Shown here: positions 8,024 through 14,608 of the stretch, piece by piece
Numbering within the stretch: position 1 is the first letter of the stretch
Layout of the letters: every line of letters starts with the position of its first letter
Origin: a bacterium
Lineage (GTDB): Bacteria; Bacillota; Clostridia; Oscillospirales; Oscillospiraceae
Reading direction: 5' to 3'
NCBI GenBank assembly: GCA_004560375.1
Contig: SFVC01000006.1
Location: 11,350-75,349 of the forward strand
Length of the DNA stretch: 64,000 nucleotides
Program-made: the position numbers and the translations under genes
The notes under the pieces: generated by a model
Told to the model about the DNA's origin: nothing
The model's input: the letters and a program-made list of their open reading frames with translations, nothing else
The model's database searches: none

Positions 8024-8875
8024 TCAAAACGCCTCCTTGTCAACCGCGTTCTCCGCCCGCTGCTTCCGCCGGTGGCAGGCCGCCCCGGCCAGATTGCCCG
8101 CCAGCGCGGAAAGGAGCGCGATGGGGATGAGCGCCCCGTCCGCCATGTTGGTGAACAGGCGGGCCAGGGGGATGAAGATCAAGATAAACCCCACACACGC
8201 CGCCGGGTAAATGGGGCAGAGGCCGTGCCGCCGTCCCAGAGACAGCCCGGACATGAACCCGCCCACGGGCAGCAGCAGACAGCCGTACAGGGCGCTCAGC
8301 ACGGGAGTGGGGTCGTCCAGCAGCCGCAGGGCCAACGGCAGCGCCAGACACAGGAAGGCCGCGAAGCCCACGTAGGGCAGGGACTCCCGCCAGTGGAGGG
8401 GGGAGGGGCCGGGGGCCAGCCCCAGCTTCTCCCGGATGGCGGCCACCTCGGTGTACCAACCCACCCAGCGGCCCAGCCAGACGATGAGGTACACCAGGGT
8501 CAGGGGCACCAGGAAGGTGAGGTAATCCGCCGGGGTGGAGCACACATTCAGCCCCGCCCACAGGCAGACGGTGGCGGCGGTGACAGCGTAGTGGATCAGC
8601 GAGCGCGCCACCAGCTTCCGGCCGCTGTCGGCGAAGGGGAGGGTGGCGACGCCCACCTCAGCGCCGAACAGGGCGAACAGAGCGAAGGACAGCAGCACCC
8701 CCAACGGCTCGATCTCATGGGGGAAATTACAGTATGGGAATATAAATCCGCTGAAATGGGACGGGCCGAGCAGGCTGAAGCTGCCCAGCAGGTAGCCCAG
8801 CAGGATGTGGGCCGCGATGCCTATACACCCGCCGATGAGCGCCCGGGGAAGCCATTGCCGTTTCAATTCCTCCAT
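8024..8875 (-). CDS. membrane protein with a DUF3021-like N-terminal half
   Basis: 283 aa, about eight hydrophobic segments. The N-terminal ~140 residues (charged start, G-G-x-x-G-I-A-A helix, four helices) look like DUF3021, a family commonly encoded next to LytTR regulators. The C-terminal half adds another set of helices, making it about twice the usual DUF3021 length. The ATG at 8875 follows AAAGGAGGT; an in-frame extension to 8995 crosses an intergenic hairpin. The LytTR gene lies 65 bp upstream, so a membrane anti-regulator role is plausible but inferred. Confidence 0.65.
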   Translation of the reverse strand: MEELKRQWLPRALIGGCIGIAAHILLGYLLGSFSLLGPSHFSGFIFPYCNFPHEIEPLGVLLSFALFALFGAEVGVATLPFADSGRKLVARSLIHYAVTAATVCLWAGLNVCSTPADYLTFLVPLTLVYLIVWLGRWVGWYTEVAAIREKLGLAPGPSPLHWRESLPYVGFAAFLCLALPLALRLLDDPTPVLSALYGCLLLPVGGFMSGLSLGRRHGLCPIYPAACVGFILIFIPLARLFTNMADGALIPIALLSALAGNLAGAACHRRKQRAENAVDKEAF

Positions 8876-8894
8876 AAGCGATACCTCCTTTGGC

Positions 8895-8922
8895 GTAGGG
8901 GAGGGGCTTGCCCCTCCCCTAC
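8895..8922. repeat. perfect intergenic inverted repeat
   Basis: GTAGGGGAGGGGC paired with its complement around a 2-nt centre, between the LytTR gene and the DUF3021-like gene. No T run on minus, so it is more likely an mRNA processing or stability element than a terminator. Confidence 0.5.
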
Positions 8923-8940
8923 GGATGGTCACCCGGACGT

Positions 8941-9384
8941 TCACAGCCCCAATGCCTGCTTGATCTTCTTCACGTACCGGCGGGACACCCAGCACACCGT
9001 CCCGCCCTCCAGGGTCATCTTGATGGTGCCCGCCAGGGTCAGATCCAGCGCCGTCACCCGATCCAGGTTGACGATCTCCGAGTTGGACACCCGGACGAAT
9101 TTCGTCCCCGCCAGCTCCTCCTCCAGCTCGTACAGCCGCGCCCGGACGGTGAAGATCCCCTTCCCCGTCTGGCAGAACACGCCCTTGTCCTCGGCGTAGA
9201 ACCGCAGCACCATGGCCCGGCTCACCCGCACCGCCTCCCGCTCGGTGTAGACGGTGAAGGGCTGGGGGAGGGCCGCCGCCTCCAGGCTCCGGGCCAGCTG
9301 CTCCACCTCGGCGGTGGGCATGGGGGCCCGGAGGACGATGACCGGCTCGTCCAGGGCCGGATCGATCTGCACTTCCACCTTCAC
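8941..9384 (-). CDS. LytTR-family DNA-binding regulator
   Basis: 147 aa. An N-terminal ~45-residue segment precedes a LytTR DNA-binding domain (about 50-147) with the typical KGIFTVRARLYELEEEL, FVRVSNSEIVNLDRV and C-terminal W-V-S-R-R-Y-V-K motifs. There is no receiver domain, as usual for the stand-alone LytTR proteins paired with DUF3021 membrane proteins. The GTG at 9384 follows AAAGGGGGGAG; the in-frame extension to 9483 runs through the promoter. It is probably the first gene of the operon with the three membrane proteins and autoregulatory. Confidence 0.85.
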   Translation of the reverse strand: MKVEVQIDPALDEPVIVLRAPMPTAEVEQLARSLEAAALPQPFTVYTEREAVRVSRAMVLRFYAEDKGVFCQTGKGIFTVRARLYELEEELAGTKFVRVSNSEIVNLDRVTALDLTLAGTIKMTLEGGTVCWVSRRYVKKIKQALGL

Positions 9385-9412
9385 GGGCGCTCCCCCCTTT
9401 CGCTGTGATTGT

Positions 9413-9441
9413 AGTATACCCGCGCCCCGGCCAAATGTCCA
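9413..9441 (-). promoter_or_regulatory. promoter of the LytTR/membrane-protein operon
   Basis: Minus strand TGGACA (9441-9436), 17-nt spacer, TATACT (9418-9413). Confidence 0.65.
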
Positions 9442-9487
9442 GCGATCCGGGCCGGACGGTCGTTTTGGGCGGACGGACGGCAAAAAA

Positions 9488-9511
9488 GGCCCCGCTCGAA
9501 CGAGCGGGGCC
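9488..9511 (-). terminator. intrinsic terminator of asnA
   Basis: GGCCCCGCTCG stem followed by TTTTTTG on minus, 9 nt after the asnA stop. Confidence 0.9.
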
Positions 9512-9519
9512 GAAAACAG

Positions 9520-10533
9520 TTAGAGCAAAATCACGCCCGCCTCTTTGCAGGCCTCCATGGTGCGGGGATCCCAGACGGACGCCTGCACCTCGCCGATGTG
9601 GGCCTTGCCCAGCAGGTACATGGACACCCGGCTCTGGCCGATGCCGCCGCCGATGGTCAGGGGCAGCTCCCCCGCCAGCAGGGCCCTGTGGAAGGGCAGC
9701 TCCCGGCGCTCGTCGCGGCCGGAGATGGACAGCTGTTTGTCCAGCGACTCCGGGCTCACCCGGATGCCCATGGACGAGATCTCAAAGGCGCGGCCCAGCA
9801 GGGGGTTCCACAGCAGGATGTCCCCGTTCAGCCCCCAGTCGTCATAGTCCGGGGCCCGGCCGTCGTGGGGCCTGCCCGACTTCAGCGCCCCGCCGATGCC
9901 CATCAGGAAGGTGGTGGGGTGATCCTTCACCCAGGCGTCCTCCCGCTCCCTGGGGGACAGCTCGGGCCACTTGTCCTCCAGCTCCTGGGCGGTGACAAAG
10001 GACACCTCCCGGTCAATGAGCGCCAAAGGGGTGAGCTGGGGGTACACCGAGCGCAGGGTGGCCTGGGTGTTGGCCAGGGCGTTGACGATGGTGTTCACCA
10101 CCGACTTTAAGTAGTCCACATTCCGATCCCGGGGGGCGATGACCTTCTCCCAGTCCCACTGATCCACGTAGACGGAGTGGAGGTTGTCCAGCTCCTCGTC
10201 CCGGCGGATGGCGTTCATGTCGGTGTACAGCCCCTCCCCCACGGAGAACTGGTAGCGGTGCAGGGCCATGCGCTTCCACTTGGCCAGGGAGTGCACCACC
10301 TGGGCGTCCCGGCCCGCGTCGGGCACGTCGAAGGACACCGCCCGCTCCACGCCGTTCAGGTCGTCGTTGAGCCCGGTGGACGCCTCCACAAACAGGGGGG
10401 CGGACACCCGGCGCAGGTTCAGCGCGCCGCCCAGGTCGTCCTCAAAGAGGCGTTTTAACAGGCCGATGGCCTTCTGGGTGTCGTACAGGTTGAGCAGGGG
10501 GGCGTACCCCTGGGGGATGACGGTGGTCAGCAT
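9520..10533 (-). CDS. asnA: aspartate-ammonia ligase (ammonia-dependent asparagine synthetase)
   Basis: Makes asparagine from aspartate, ammonia and ATP. 337 aa, close to the family norm of about 330-340, with AsnA hallmarks: LRRVSAPLFVEASTGLNDDLNGVERAV near the N terminus, VDQWDWEK in the middle and a C-terminal GGGIGQSRVSMYLLGKAHIGEVQ. The ATG follows AAAAAGGAGACGCC. It is monocistronic with its own promoter and terminator. With asnS nearby, Asn supply and charging are encoded within 6 kb but in separate units. Confidence 0.95.
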   Translation of the reverse strand: MLTTVIPQGYAPLLNLYDTQKAIGLLKRLFEDDLGGALNLRRVSAPLFVEASTGLNDDLNGVERAVSFDVPDAGRDAQVVHSLAKWKRMALHRYQFSVGEGLYTDMNAIRRDEELDNLHSVYVDQWDWEKVIAPRDRNVDYLKSVVNTIVNALANTQATLRSVYPQLTPLALIDREVSFVTAQELEDKWPELSPREREDAWVKDHPTTFLMGIGGALKSGRPHDGRAPDYDDWGLNGDILLWNPLLGRAFEISSMGIRVSPESLDKQLSISGRDERRELPFHRALLAGELPLTIGGGIGQSRVSMYLLGKAHIGEVQASVWDPRTMEACKEAGVILL

Positions 10534-10556
10534 AGGCGGCGTCTCCTTTTTCCGCG

Positions 10557-10581
10557 TTTCCCGCCCCGGCGGGGCGGGAAA
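10557..10581 (-). promoter_or_regulatory. 5'-terminal stem-loop of the asnA mRNA
   Basis: TTTCCCGCCCC paired with GGGGCGGGAAA around CGG, beginning about 8-10 nt after the predicted start and 24 nt before the ATG. It closely resembles the asnS leader stem-loop. Confidence 0.5.
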
Positions 10582-10597
10582 GGCAACGTTAGGTTAT

Positions 10598-10626
10598 ATT
10601 ATAGTACGGCCCAGAAAAAAATGCAA
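10598..10626 (-). promoter_or_regulatory. asnA promoter
   Basis: Minus strand TTGCAT (10626-10621), 17-nt spacer, TATAAT (10603-10598). The -35 lies 7 bp from the divergent mutase -35, so the two polymerases would compete for space. Confidence 0.8.
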
Positions 10627-10632
10627 ATCGAA

Positions 10633-10661
10633 TTGTGTTTCCCCCTTGAATATGGTATACT
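10633..10661 (+). promoter_or_regulatory. promoter of the phosphosugar mutase gene
   Basis: TTGTGT (10633-10638), 17-nt spacer ending ATGG, TATACT (10656-10661). The 5' leader is about 125 nt with no recognised riboswitch. Confidence 0.65.
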
Positions 10662-10793
10662 TTCCATATATCATGGGACAGAGCGAAAAATTTCCGGCAA
10701 ACTGCCCAGGCCCAGGGTCGGATCGCCGGCGCACGGTGTGTGCCCCCGTACCAAGAGCGGATCCAATTCATTTTTTGATAGGAGGAACAACCA

Positions 10794-12515
10794 ATGGACT
10801 ACAAAAAAGCGTATGAACAGTGGCTCCACTCCCCCGCCCTGTCTGAGGCGGAGAAGGCGGAGCTGGCCGCCATCGCCGGAGACGACAAGGAGATCGAATC
10901 CCGGTTCTTCTCCCAGCTGGAGTTCGGCACCGCCGGGCTGCGGGGCACCATGGGGGTGGGCCTGTACCGGATGAACATCCACGTCATCCGCCACGCCACC
11001 CAGGCCTTCGCCAAGGTCATCCTGAACGAGGGCCCCAAGGCGGTGAAAAAAGGCGTGGCCGTCTGCTTCGACTGCCGGAACAACTCCAACGTGTTCGCCC
11101 GGGAGGCCGCCTGCATCATGGCCGCCGCGGGCATCCCCGTGCGGCTGTTCGAGGCCCTGCGCCCCACCCCGGAGCTGTCCTTCGCCATCCGGGAGTACGG
11201 CTGCACCGCCGGCATCAACATCACCGCCAGCCACAACCCCAAGGAGTACAACGGCTACAAGGTGTACTGGTCCGACGGCGCCCAGCTCCCCCCCAGCCAC
11301 GCCGACGAGGTGGCCAAGATCATGCGGGAGTCCGACGTGTTCGACGTGACCGTGGCCGACTACGACAAGGCGGTGGCCGATGGCCTCATCACCCTCATGG
11401 GCTCCGAGACGGACGAGAAGTTCCTGTCCAATGTGATGGGCCAGGTCAACGACAAGGCGGCGGTGGAGGCCGTGGCGGATACCTTCAAAATGGTGTACAC
11501 CCCCTTCCACGGCACCGGCTACAAGCTCATACCCGAGGCCCTGAAGCGGTTGGGCATGAAGCACGTGATCTGCGTCCCCGAGCAGATGGTGATTGACGGC
11601 AACTTCCCCACCGTGGCCTCCCCCAACCCGGAGAACCCGGAGGGCTTCTACCTGGCCGTTGACCTGGCCAAGAAGGAGGGGGCGGACTTTATCCTGGGCT
11701 CCGACCCCGACGCCGACCGGGTGGGCATCATGGTTCGGGCCGGGGACGAGTTCAAGGTGCTGTCCGGCAACCAGACCGGCGTGCTGCTGCTGGACTACCT
11801 CATCGGGGCCAAGCAGCGCACCGGCAAGATGCCCAAGAGCCCCGTGGCCCTGAAAACCATCGTCACCACCGAGATGGCCCGGAAGGTGGCGGAGGTCAAC
11901 GGTCTCAAGTGCTACGACACCTTCACCGGCTTCAAGTTCCTGGCCCAGAAGAAGGATCAACTGGAGAGTTCCGGCGAGGGCAATGTGATCATGGCCTACG
12001 AGGAGAGCTACGGCTATATGCTGGGCGATTACGTCCGGGACAAGGACGCCGTCACCGCCGCCGTGGCCCTCACCGAGATGGCGGCCTACTACGCCGGCAA
12101 GGGCATGACCCTGTACGACGCCCTTCAGGCCCTGTACGAGAAGTACGGCAACTACGGCGAGCGCACCCTGAACCTGGTGATGCCCGGGCTGGACGGCCTG
12201 AAGAAGATGGCCGACCTGATGGCCAACCTGCGGGCCAATCCCCCCAAAGAGATCGGCGGCGAGACCGTCAAGACCTGGAAGGACTACAAGGACGGCAGCG
12301 TGGTGGACGCCGCCACCGGCGGCAAGACCACCATGGAGCTGTCCGGCTCCAACGTGCTGCGCTACGAGCTGGCGGACGGCACCTCTGTCATCGTCCGGCC
12401 CTCCGGCACCGAGCCCAAGGTGAAGGTATACATACTGGCCCAGGGGGCCAGCCGGGCGGACTGCGACGCGAAGGTGGAAAAATACGCCGCCTGGGCGGAG
12501 GGGCTGAAGAACTAA
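10794..12515 (+). CDS. alpha-D-phosphohexomutase (phosphoglucomutase/phosphomannomutase type)
   Basis: 573 aa, typical of the PgcA/PGM2-like clostridial mutases, which interconvert glucose-1-P and glucose-6-P. An N-terminal EFGTAGLRG motif (about 42-50) is followed by the catalytic serine loop TASHNPKEYNGYK (about 143-155), the metal loop DPDADR (about 303-308), the sugar-binding motif EESYGY and the C-terminal phosphate loop RPSGTEPKVK. The ATG follows AGGAGG. Together with the phosphorylase and glucanotransferase at 14.6-18.6 kb it would feed glycogen glucose into glycolysis. Confidence 0.95.
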   Translation: MDYKKAYEQWLHSPALSEAEKAELAAIAGDDKEIESRFFSQLEFGTAGLRGTMGVGLYRMNIHVIRHATQAFAKVILNEGPKAVKKGVAVCFDCRNNSNVFAREAACIMAAAGIPVRLFEALRPTPELSFAIREYGCTAGINITASHNPKEYNGYKVYWSDGAQLPPSHADEVAKIMRESDVFDVTVADYDKAVADGLITLMGSETDEKFLSNVMGQVNDKAAVEAVADTFKMVYTPFHGTGYKLIPEALKRLGMKHVICVPEQMVIDGNFPTVASPNPENPEGFYLAVDLAKKEGADFILGSDPDADRVGIMVRAGDEFKVLSGNQTGVLLLDYLIGAKQRTGKMPKSPVALKTIVTTEMARKVAEVNGLKCYDTFTGFKFLAQKKDQLESSGEGNVIMAYEESYGYMLGDYVRDKDAVTAAVALTEMAAYYAGKGMTLYDALQALYEKYGNYGERTLNLVMPGLDGLKKMADLMANLRANPPKEIGGETVKTWKDYKDGSVVDAATGGKTTMELSGSNVLRYELADGTSVIVRPSGTEPKVKVYILAQGASRADCDAKVEKYAAWAEGLKN

Positions 12516-12565
12516 CGCCCGGTGCTGCCCGCAAACTGCTGTTTTTCCTGATTTTATGGCAAAAC

Positions 12566-12610
12566 GACTGGCTTGGCCCGCCTCCTGACGGGCTGAGCCA
12601 GTCTACTTTT
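12566..12610 (+). terminator. intrinsic terminator of the mutase gene
   Basis: GACTGGCT pairs with AGCCAGTC around an inner GC stem (12566-12603), followed by TACTTTTTG. Confidence 0.85.
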
Positions 12611-12681
12611 TGCACAAATATTTTCCAATAGAATTGGTAATATTCCACAATCCAACTCTTTCTTTTTGCGATCTACCGGCG

Positions 12682-12687
12682 TATAAT
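12682..12687 (+). promoter_or_regulatory. -10 box of the small-ORF transcript
   Basis: A perfect TATAAT 28 nt before the start codon of the 35-aa ORF. The -35 at the right distance (TTTCTT, 12659-12664) is weak, so activation or an extended contact may be needed. Confidence 0.5.
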
Positions 12688-12715
12688 GCGGAGAACAGAA
12701 AGGAGGTGCAGCAAG

Positions 12716-12823
12716 ATGAACGGCATGATTGCTTGGTTCAAGGATGGCTACCGGGAATACGGCGCCATGATCACAAAGGCGATGGATTGTGGGCTGACTG
12801 TATCCCTCTGCCAGGGATTCTAA
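12716..12823 (+). CDS. 35-aa small protein, unknown function
   Basis: An ATG preceded by a near-perfect AAAGGAGGTG site at 7-nt spacing and followed by its own terminator. The product begins MNGMIAWFKDGYREYG, then M-I-T-K-A-M-D-C-G-L-T-V-S-L-C-Q-G-F. It has a charged, aromatic N-terminal half and a C-terminal half with two cysteines seven residues apart. No signal peptide or transmembrane helix is obvious. It does not overlap another gene. The match between promoter, ribosome site, frame and terminator supports a real gene. Function unknown; a leader or signalling peptide and a small regulatory protein are both possible. Confidence 0.6.
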   Translation: MNGMIAWFKDGYREYGAMITKAMDCGLTVSLCQGF

Positions 12824-12876
12824 GATATAACCATATATAGCCAAGAACCTGAACGCCCCGCCATCGGGGCAGAAGC

Positions 12877-12920
12877 GCGGCCGGATTTCCATAGCGGAAA
12901 ATCCGCCCGCTTTTCTGTTT
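12877..12920 (+). terminator. intrinsic terminator of the small-ORF transcript
   Basis: GCGG-C-CGGATTT pairs with AAATCCG-C-CCGC (12877-12910), followed by TTTTCTGTTT. A smaller stem (GCCCCG/CGGGGC, 12855-12869) precedes it. Confidence 0.75.
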
Positions 12921-12955
12921 CGGGCCGTGGGGCGTGGATCGCCCGACCAACAGTT

Positions 12956-12988
12956 AACCCCCGGCGGATCATGTGTCCGCCGGGGGTT
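12956..12988 (-). terminator. probable terminator of the 94-aa gene
   Basis: A 13-bp stem (AACCCCCGGCGGA and complement) overlapping the stop codon of the minus-strand gene. The tail TTAACTGTT is only moderately U-rich. Confidence 0.6.
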
Positions 12989-13271
12989 ATCCGTCCGCGG
13001 GCAGGGCCGCGTCGTGCCAGCCCTGATTCGCGATGAGCTGGTTCAGCCGGTCATAGGCGCTGACAAGCTCCAGCAGATCCTTGTCCTCGAAGTCCAGCCC
13101 GGCCCGGCCGCACAGCCGCAGCCTGTGCTGGTAGATGGCGTCCACCAGGGCGTCCACCTTGGCCCGCTCCCCGGCGACAAGCTCTGAGGGGGGGCCCCCT
13201 TCCAGGTATCCGTTCAGCAAATCATAGGCCGCCTCCCGCCTCACGGGATCCGGCGCTTTCTTTTTGTCCAC
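12987..13271 (-). CDS. hypothetical protein, 94 aa
   Basis: A highly charged, mostly helical small protein (DKKKAPDPVRREAAYDLLNGY at its start) with no signal peptide, helix-turn-helix or metal motif. I chose the GTG at 13271 with GGGAGGG just upstream. The in-frame ATG at 13301 lies at or before the predicted transcription start and cannot have a ribosome site. The gene is divergent from an HTH regulator whose operator half-site also occurs near this promoter, so the regulator may control it. Confidence 0.6.
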   Translation of the reverse strand: MDKKKAPDPVRREAAYDLLNGYLEGGPPSELVAGERAKVDALVDAIYQHRLRLCGRAGLDFEDKDLLELVSAYDRLNQLIANQGWHDAALPADG

Positions 13272-13303
13272 AGCGATCCCTCCCATCTGTCTGGTTTTCA
13301 TTC

Positions 13304-13332
13304 ATTATAGCCCGAATGGAGCTAATTGTCAA
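13304..13332 (-). promoter_or_regulatory. consensus promoter of the 94-aa gene
   Basis: Minus strand TTGACA (13332-13327), 17-nt spacer, TATAAT (13309-13304): a perfect consensus match. An ATTGTC half-site of the neighbouring palindrome lies at its -35. Confidence 0.85.
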
Positions 13333-13376
13333 TATTAAGACATTCCCGTTTTATGCTAATTAGCTAAATAGGGGTA

Positions 13377-13396
13377 ATTGTCGCAAATTCGACAAT
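13377..13396. promoter_or_regulatory. probable operator of the HTH regulator
   Basis: ATTGTCG-CAAATT-CGACAAT is a perfect 7-bp inverted repeat that covers the -35 box of the HTH gene. Confidence 0.7.
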
Positions 13397-13406
13397 ACTA
13401 TATGAT
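13378..13406 (+). promoter_or_regulatory. promoter of the HTH regulator
   Basis: TTGTCG (13378-13383), 17-nt spacer, TATGAT (13401-13406), overlapped by the palindrome. Confidence 0.75.
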
Positions 13407-13437
13407 GAAGAAAACCTGTGAAAAGGGTGGTATCGAA

Positions 13438-13659
13438 ATGATTGTCTATGACAGGCTGTGGGCCACCATGAAGGAGCGCGGCGTCTCGCAGTATCGTCTG
13501 ATGCGGACATACCAGTTCAGTGCCGGCCAGCTTTCCCGCCTGCGGAAAAATCAGAACATCAGCACCTATACCATCAATACGCTGTGCAAAATTCTCCACT
13601 GCCGGGTGGAGGACATTCTGGAATACGTCGAGGAAGAGGAACCGGAGGACAACGCATAA
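13438..13659 (+). CDS. small Cro/C1-type HTH regulator
   Basis: 73 aa. Helix-turn-helix about residues 8-62: a V-S-Q-Y-R-L start, the recognition helix SAGQLSRLRKNQNISTYTINTL and a C-LCKILHCRVEDILEYV helix, as in the HTH_26 / YozG-like group. An acidic tail (EEEEPED) follows. The ATG at 13438 has AAAGGGTGG upstream; a frame extension to 13378 starts inside the promoter. The operator over its own -35 implies autorepression. Its other targets probably include the divergent 94-aa gene. Confidence 0.85.
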   Translation: MIVYDRLWATMKERGVSQYRLMRTYQFSAGQLSRLRKNQNISTYTINTLCKILHCRVEDILEYVEEEEPEDNA

Positions 13660-13705
13660 CCTGCCTGCGGAGGCCGGCCTGACGGCGCTTTTCGCAAATC
13701 TTAAA

Positions 13706-13734
13706 TTGTATTTCGCCCCCAAAGAGTGTATGAT
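13706..13734 (+). promoter_or_regulatory. promoter of the AIM24-family gene
   Basis: TTGTAT (13706-13711), 17-nt spacer, TATGAT (13729-13734). Confidence 0.7.
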
Positions 13735-13740
13735 AGTTTG

Positions 13741-13860
13741 AAAGGGGCCCCGCAAAGCCGCCCCCAGGCTTTGTGGGGAGAGGCGCGGGGCAGCGTAATG
13801 AGCCTGCTTTCGCCGAAGGCGGAAGCAGGGGATAAGGAGCTTGCCCCGACGATGAGAAGG
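13741..13860 (+). promoter_or_regulatory. structured 5' leader of the AIM24-family gene
   Basis: About 120 transcribed nt before the ribosome site. They hold two stable hairpins: a 12-bp stem at 13748-13759/13767-13778, starting +8 from the predicted start, and a 12-bp stem at 13803-13814/13818-13829. No terminator run and no riboswitch class that I recognise. Confidence 0.45.
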
Positions 13861-13870
13861 AGGAGTACCT

Positions 13871-14545
13871 ATGCGCTATAACATCACCGGCGAACCCATG
13901 CCCGTCGTCATCTGCGATGTGGAGGCCAACGAGTCCATGATCACGGAGAAGGGCTCCATGTGCTGGATGTCCCCCAACATGGAGATGCAGACCAGCGCGG
14001 GAGGCATCGGCAAAGCCTTCGGCCGGATGTTCTCCGGCGAGTCCATGTTCCAGAACGTCTACACCGCCCAGGGCGGCCCGGGGATGATCGCCTTTGCGTC
14101 CAGCTTCCCCGGCTCCATCCGGGCGGTGGAGATCACCCCGGATCACCCCATCGTGGTGCAGAAGTCCGGCTTCCTGGCCTCCGAGGCCGGGGTGGAGCTG
14201 TCCATCTTCTTCCAGAAGAAGGGGATGTCCGGCTTCTTCAGCGGCGAGGGCTTCATCTTGCAGAAGCTGTCCGGCCACGGCACCGCGTTTTTGGAGATCG
14301 ACGGCTCCGCGGTGGAGTACGACCTCGCGCCGGGCCAGCAGATCGTCATCGACACCGGCAACCTGGCCATGATCGATGCCACCTGCACGGTGGACGTGAA
14401 GTCGGTGAAGGGGGTCAAGAATATGCTGTTCGGCGGGGAGGGCCTGTTCAACACCGTGGTGACCGGCCCGGGCCGGGTGGTGCTCCAGACCATGCCCATC
14501 AGCAACTTCGCCGGGGCCATCGCGGCGATTTTGCCCTCGAAATAA
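13871..14545 (+). CDS. AIM24 / TIGR00266-family protein
   Basis: 224 aa, a beta-helical AIM24 (DUF124) protein. Typical sequence runs through M-C-W-M-S-P-N-M-E-M (about 32-41), a central G-Y/G-F-x-x-x-G-E-G-F-I repeat and a C-terminal GPGRVVLQTMPISNFA. The ATG follows AAGGAGGAG. It is monocistronic with its own promoter, structured leader and terminator. Family members are widespread; the bacterial role is unknown, with membrane association or stress suggested for relatives. Confidence 0.9.
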   Translation: MRYNITGEPMPVVICDVEANESMITEKGSMCWMSPNMEMQTSAGGIGKAFGRMFSGESMFQNVYTAQGGPGMIAFASSFPGSIRAVEITPDHPIVVQKSGFLASEAGVELSIFFQKKGMSGFFSGEGFILQKLSGHGTAFLEIDGSAVEYDLAPGQQIVIDTGNLAMIDATCTVDVKSVKGVKNMLFGGEGLFNTVVTGPGRVVLQTMPISNFAGAIAAILPSK

Positions 14546-14571
14546 GGAGAACGCCCCCGAAATAAGAGAAC

Positions 14572-14606
14572 GGCCCCCGCTCGTGAGAGCGGGGGCCTCA
14601 TTTTTT
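14572..14606 (+). terminator. intrinsic terminator of the AIM24-family gene
   Basis: GGCCCCCGCTC stem with a GTGA loop (14572-14597), then TCATTTTTT. It lies between convergent genes. Confidence 0.9.
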
Positions 14607-14608
14607 GC

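Noticed and set aside
8895..8922. The perfect palindrome as a LytTR operator.
   Set aside because: LytTR proteins normally bind paired direct repeats upstream of promoters; this lies downstream of the LytTR gene and reads as an mRNA hairpin.
13741..13870. Mn2+ (yybP-ykoY) or fluoride riboswitch upstream of the AIM24 gene.
   Set aside because: The conserved loop sequences of those classes are not present; only generic hairpins are seen.
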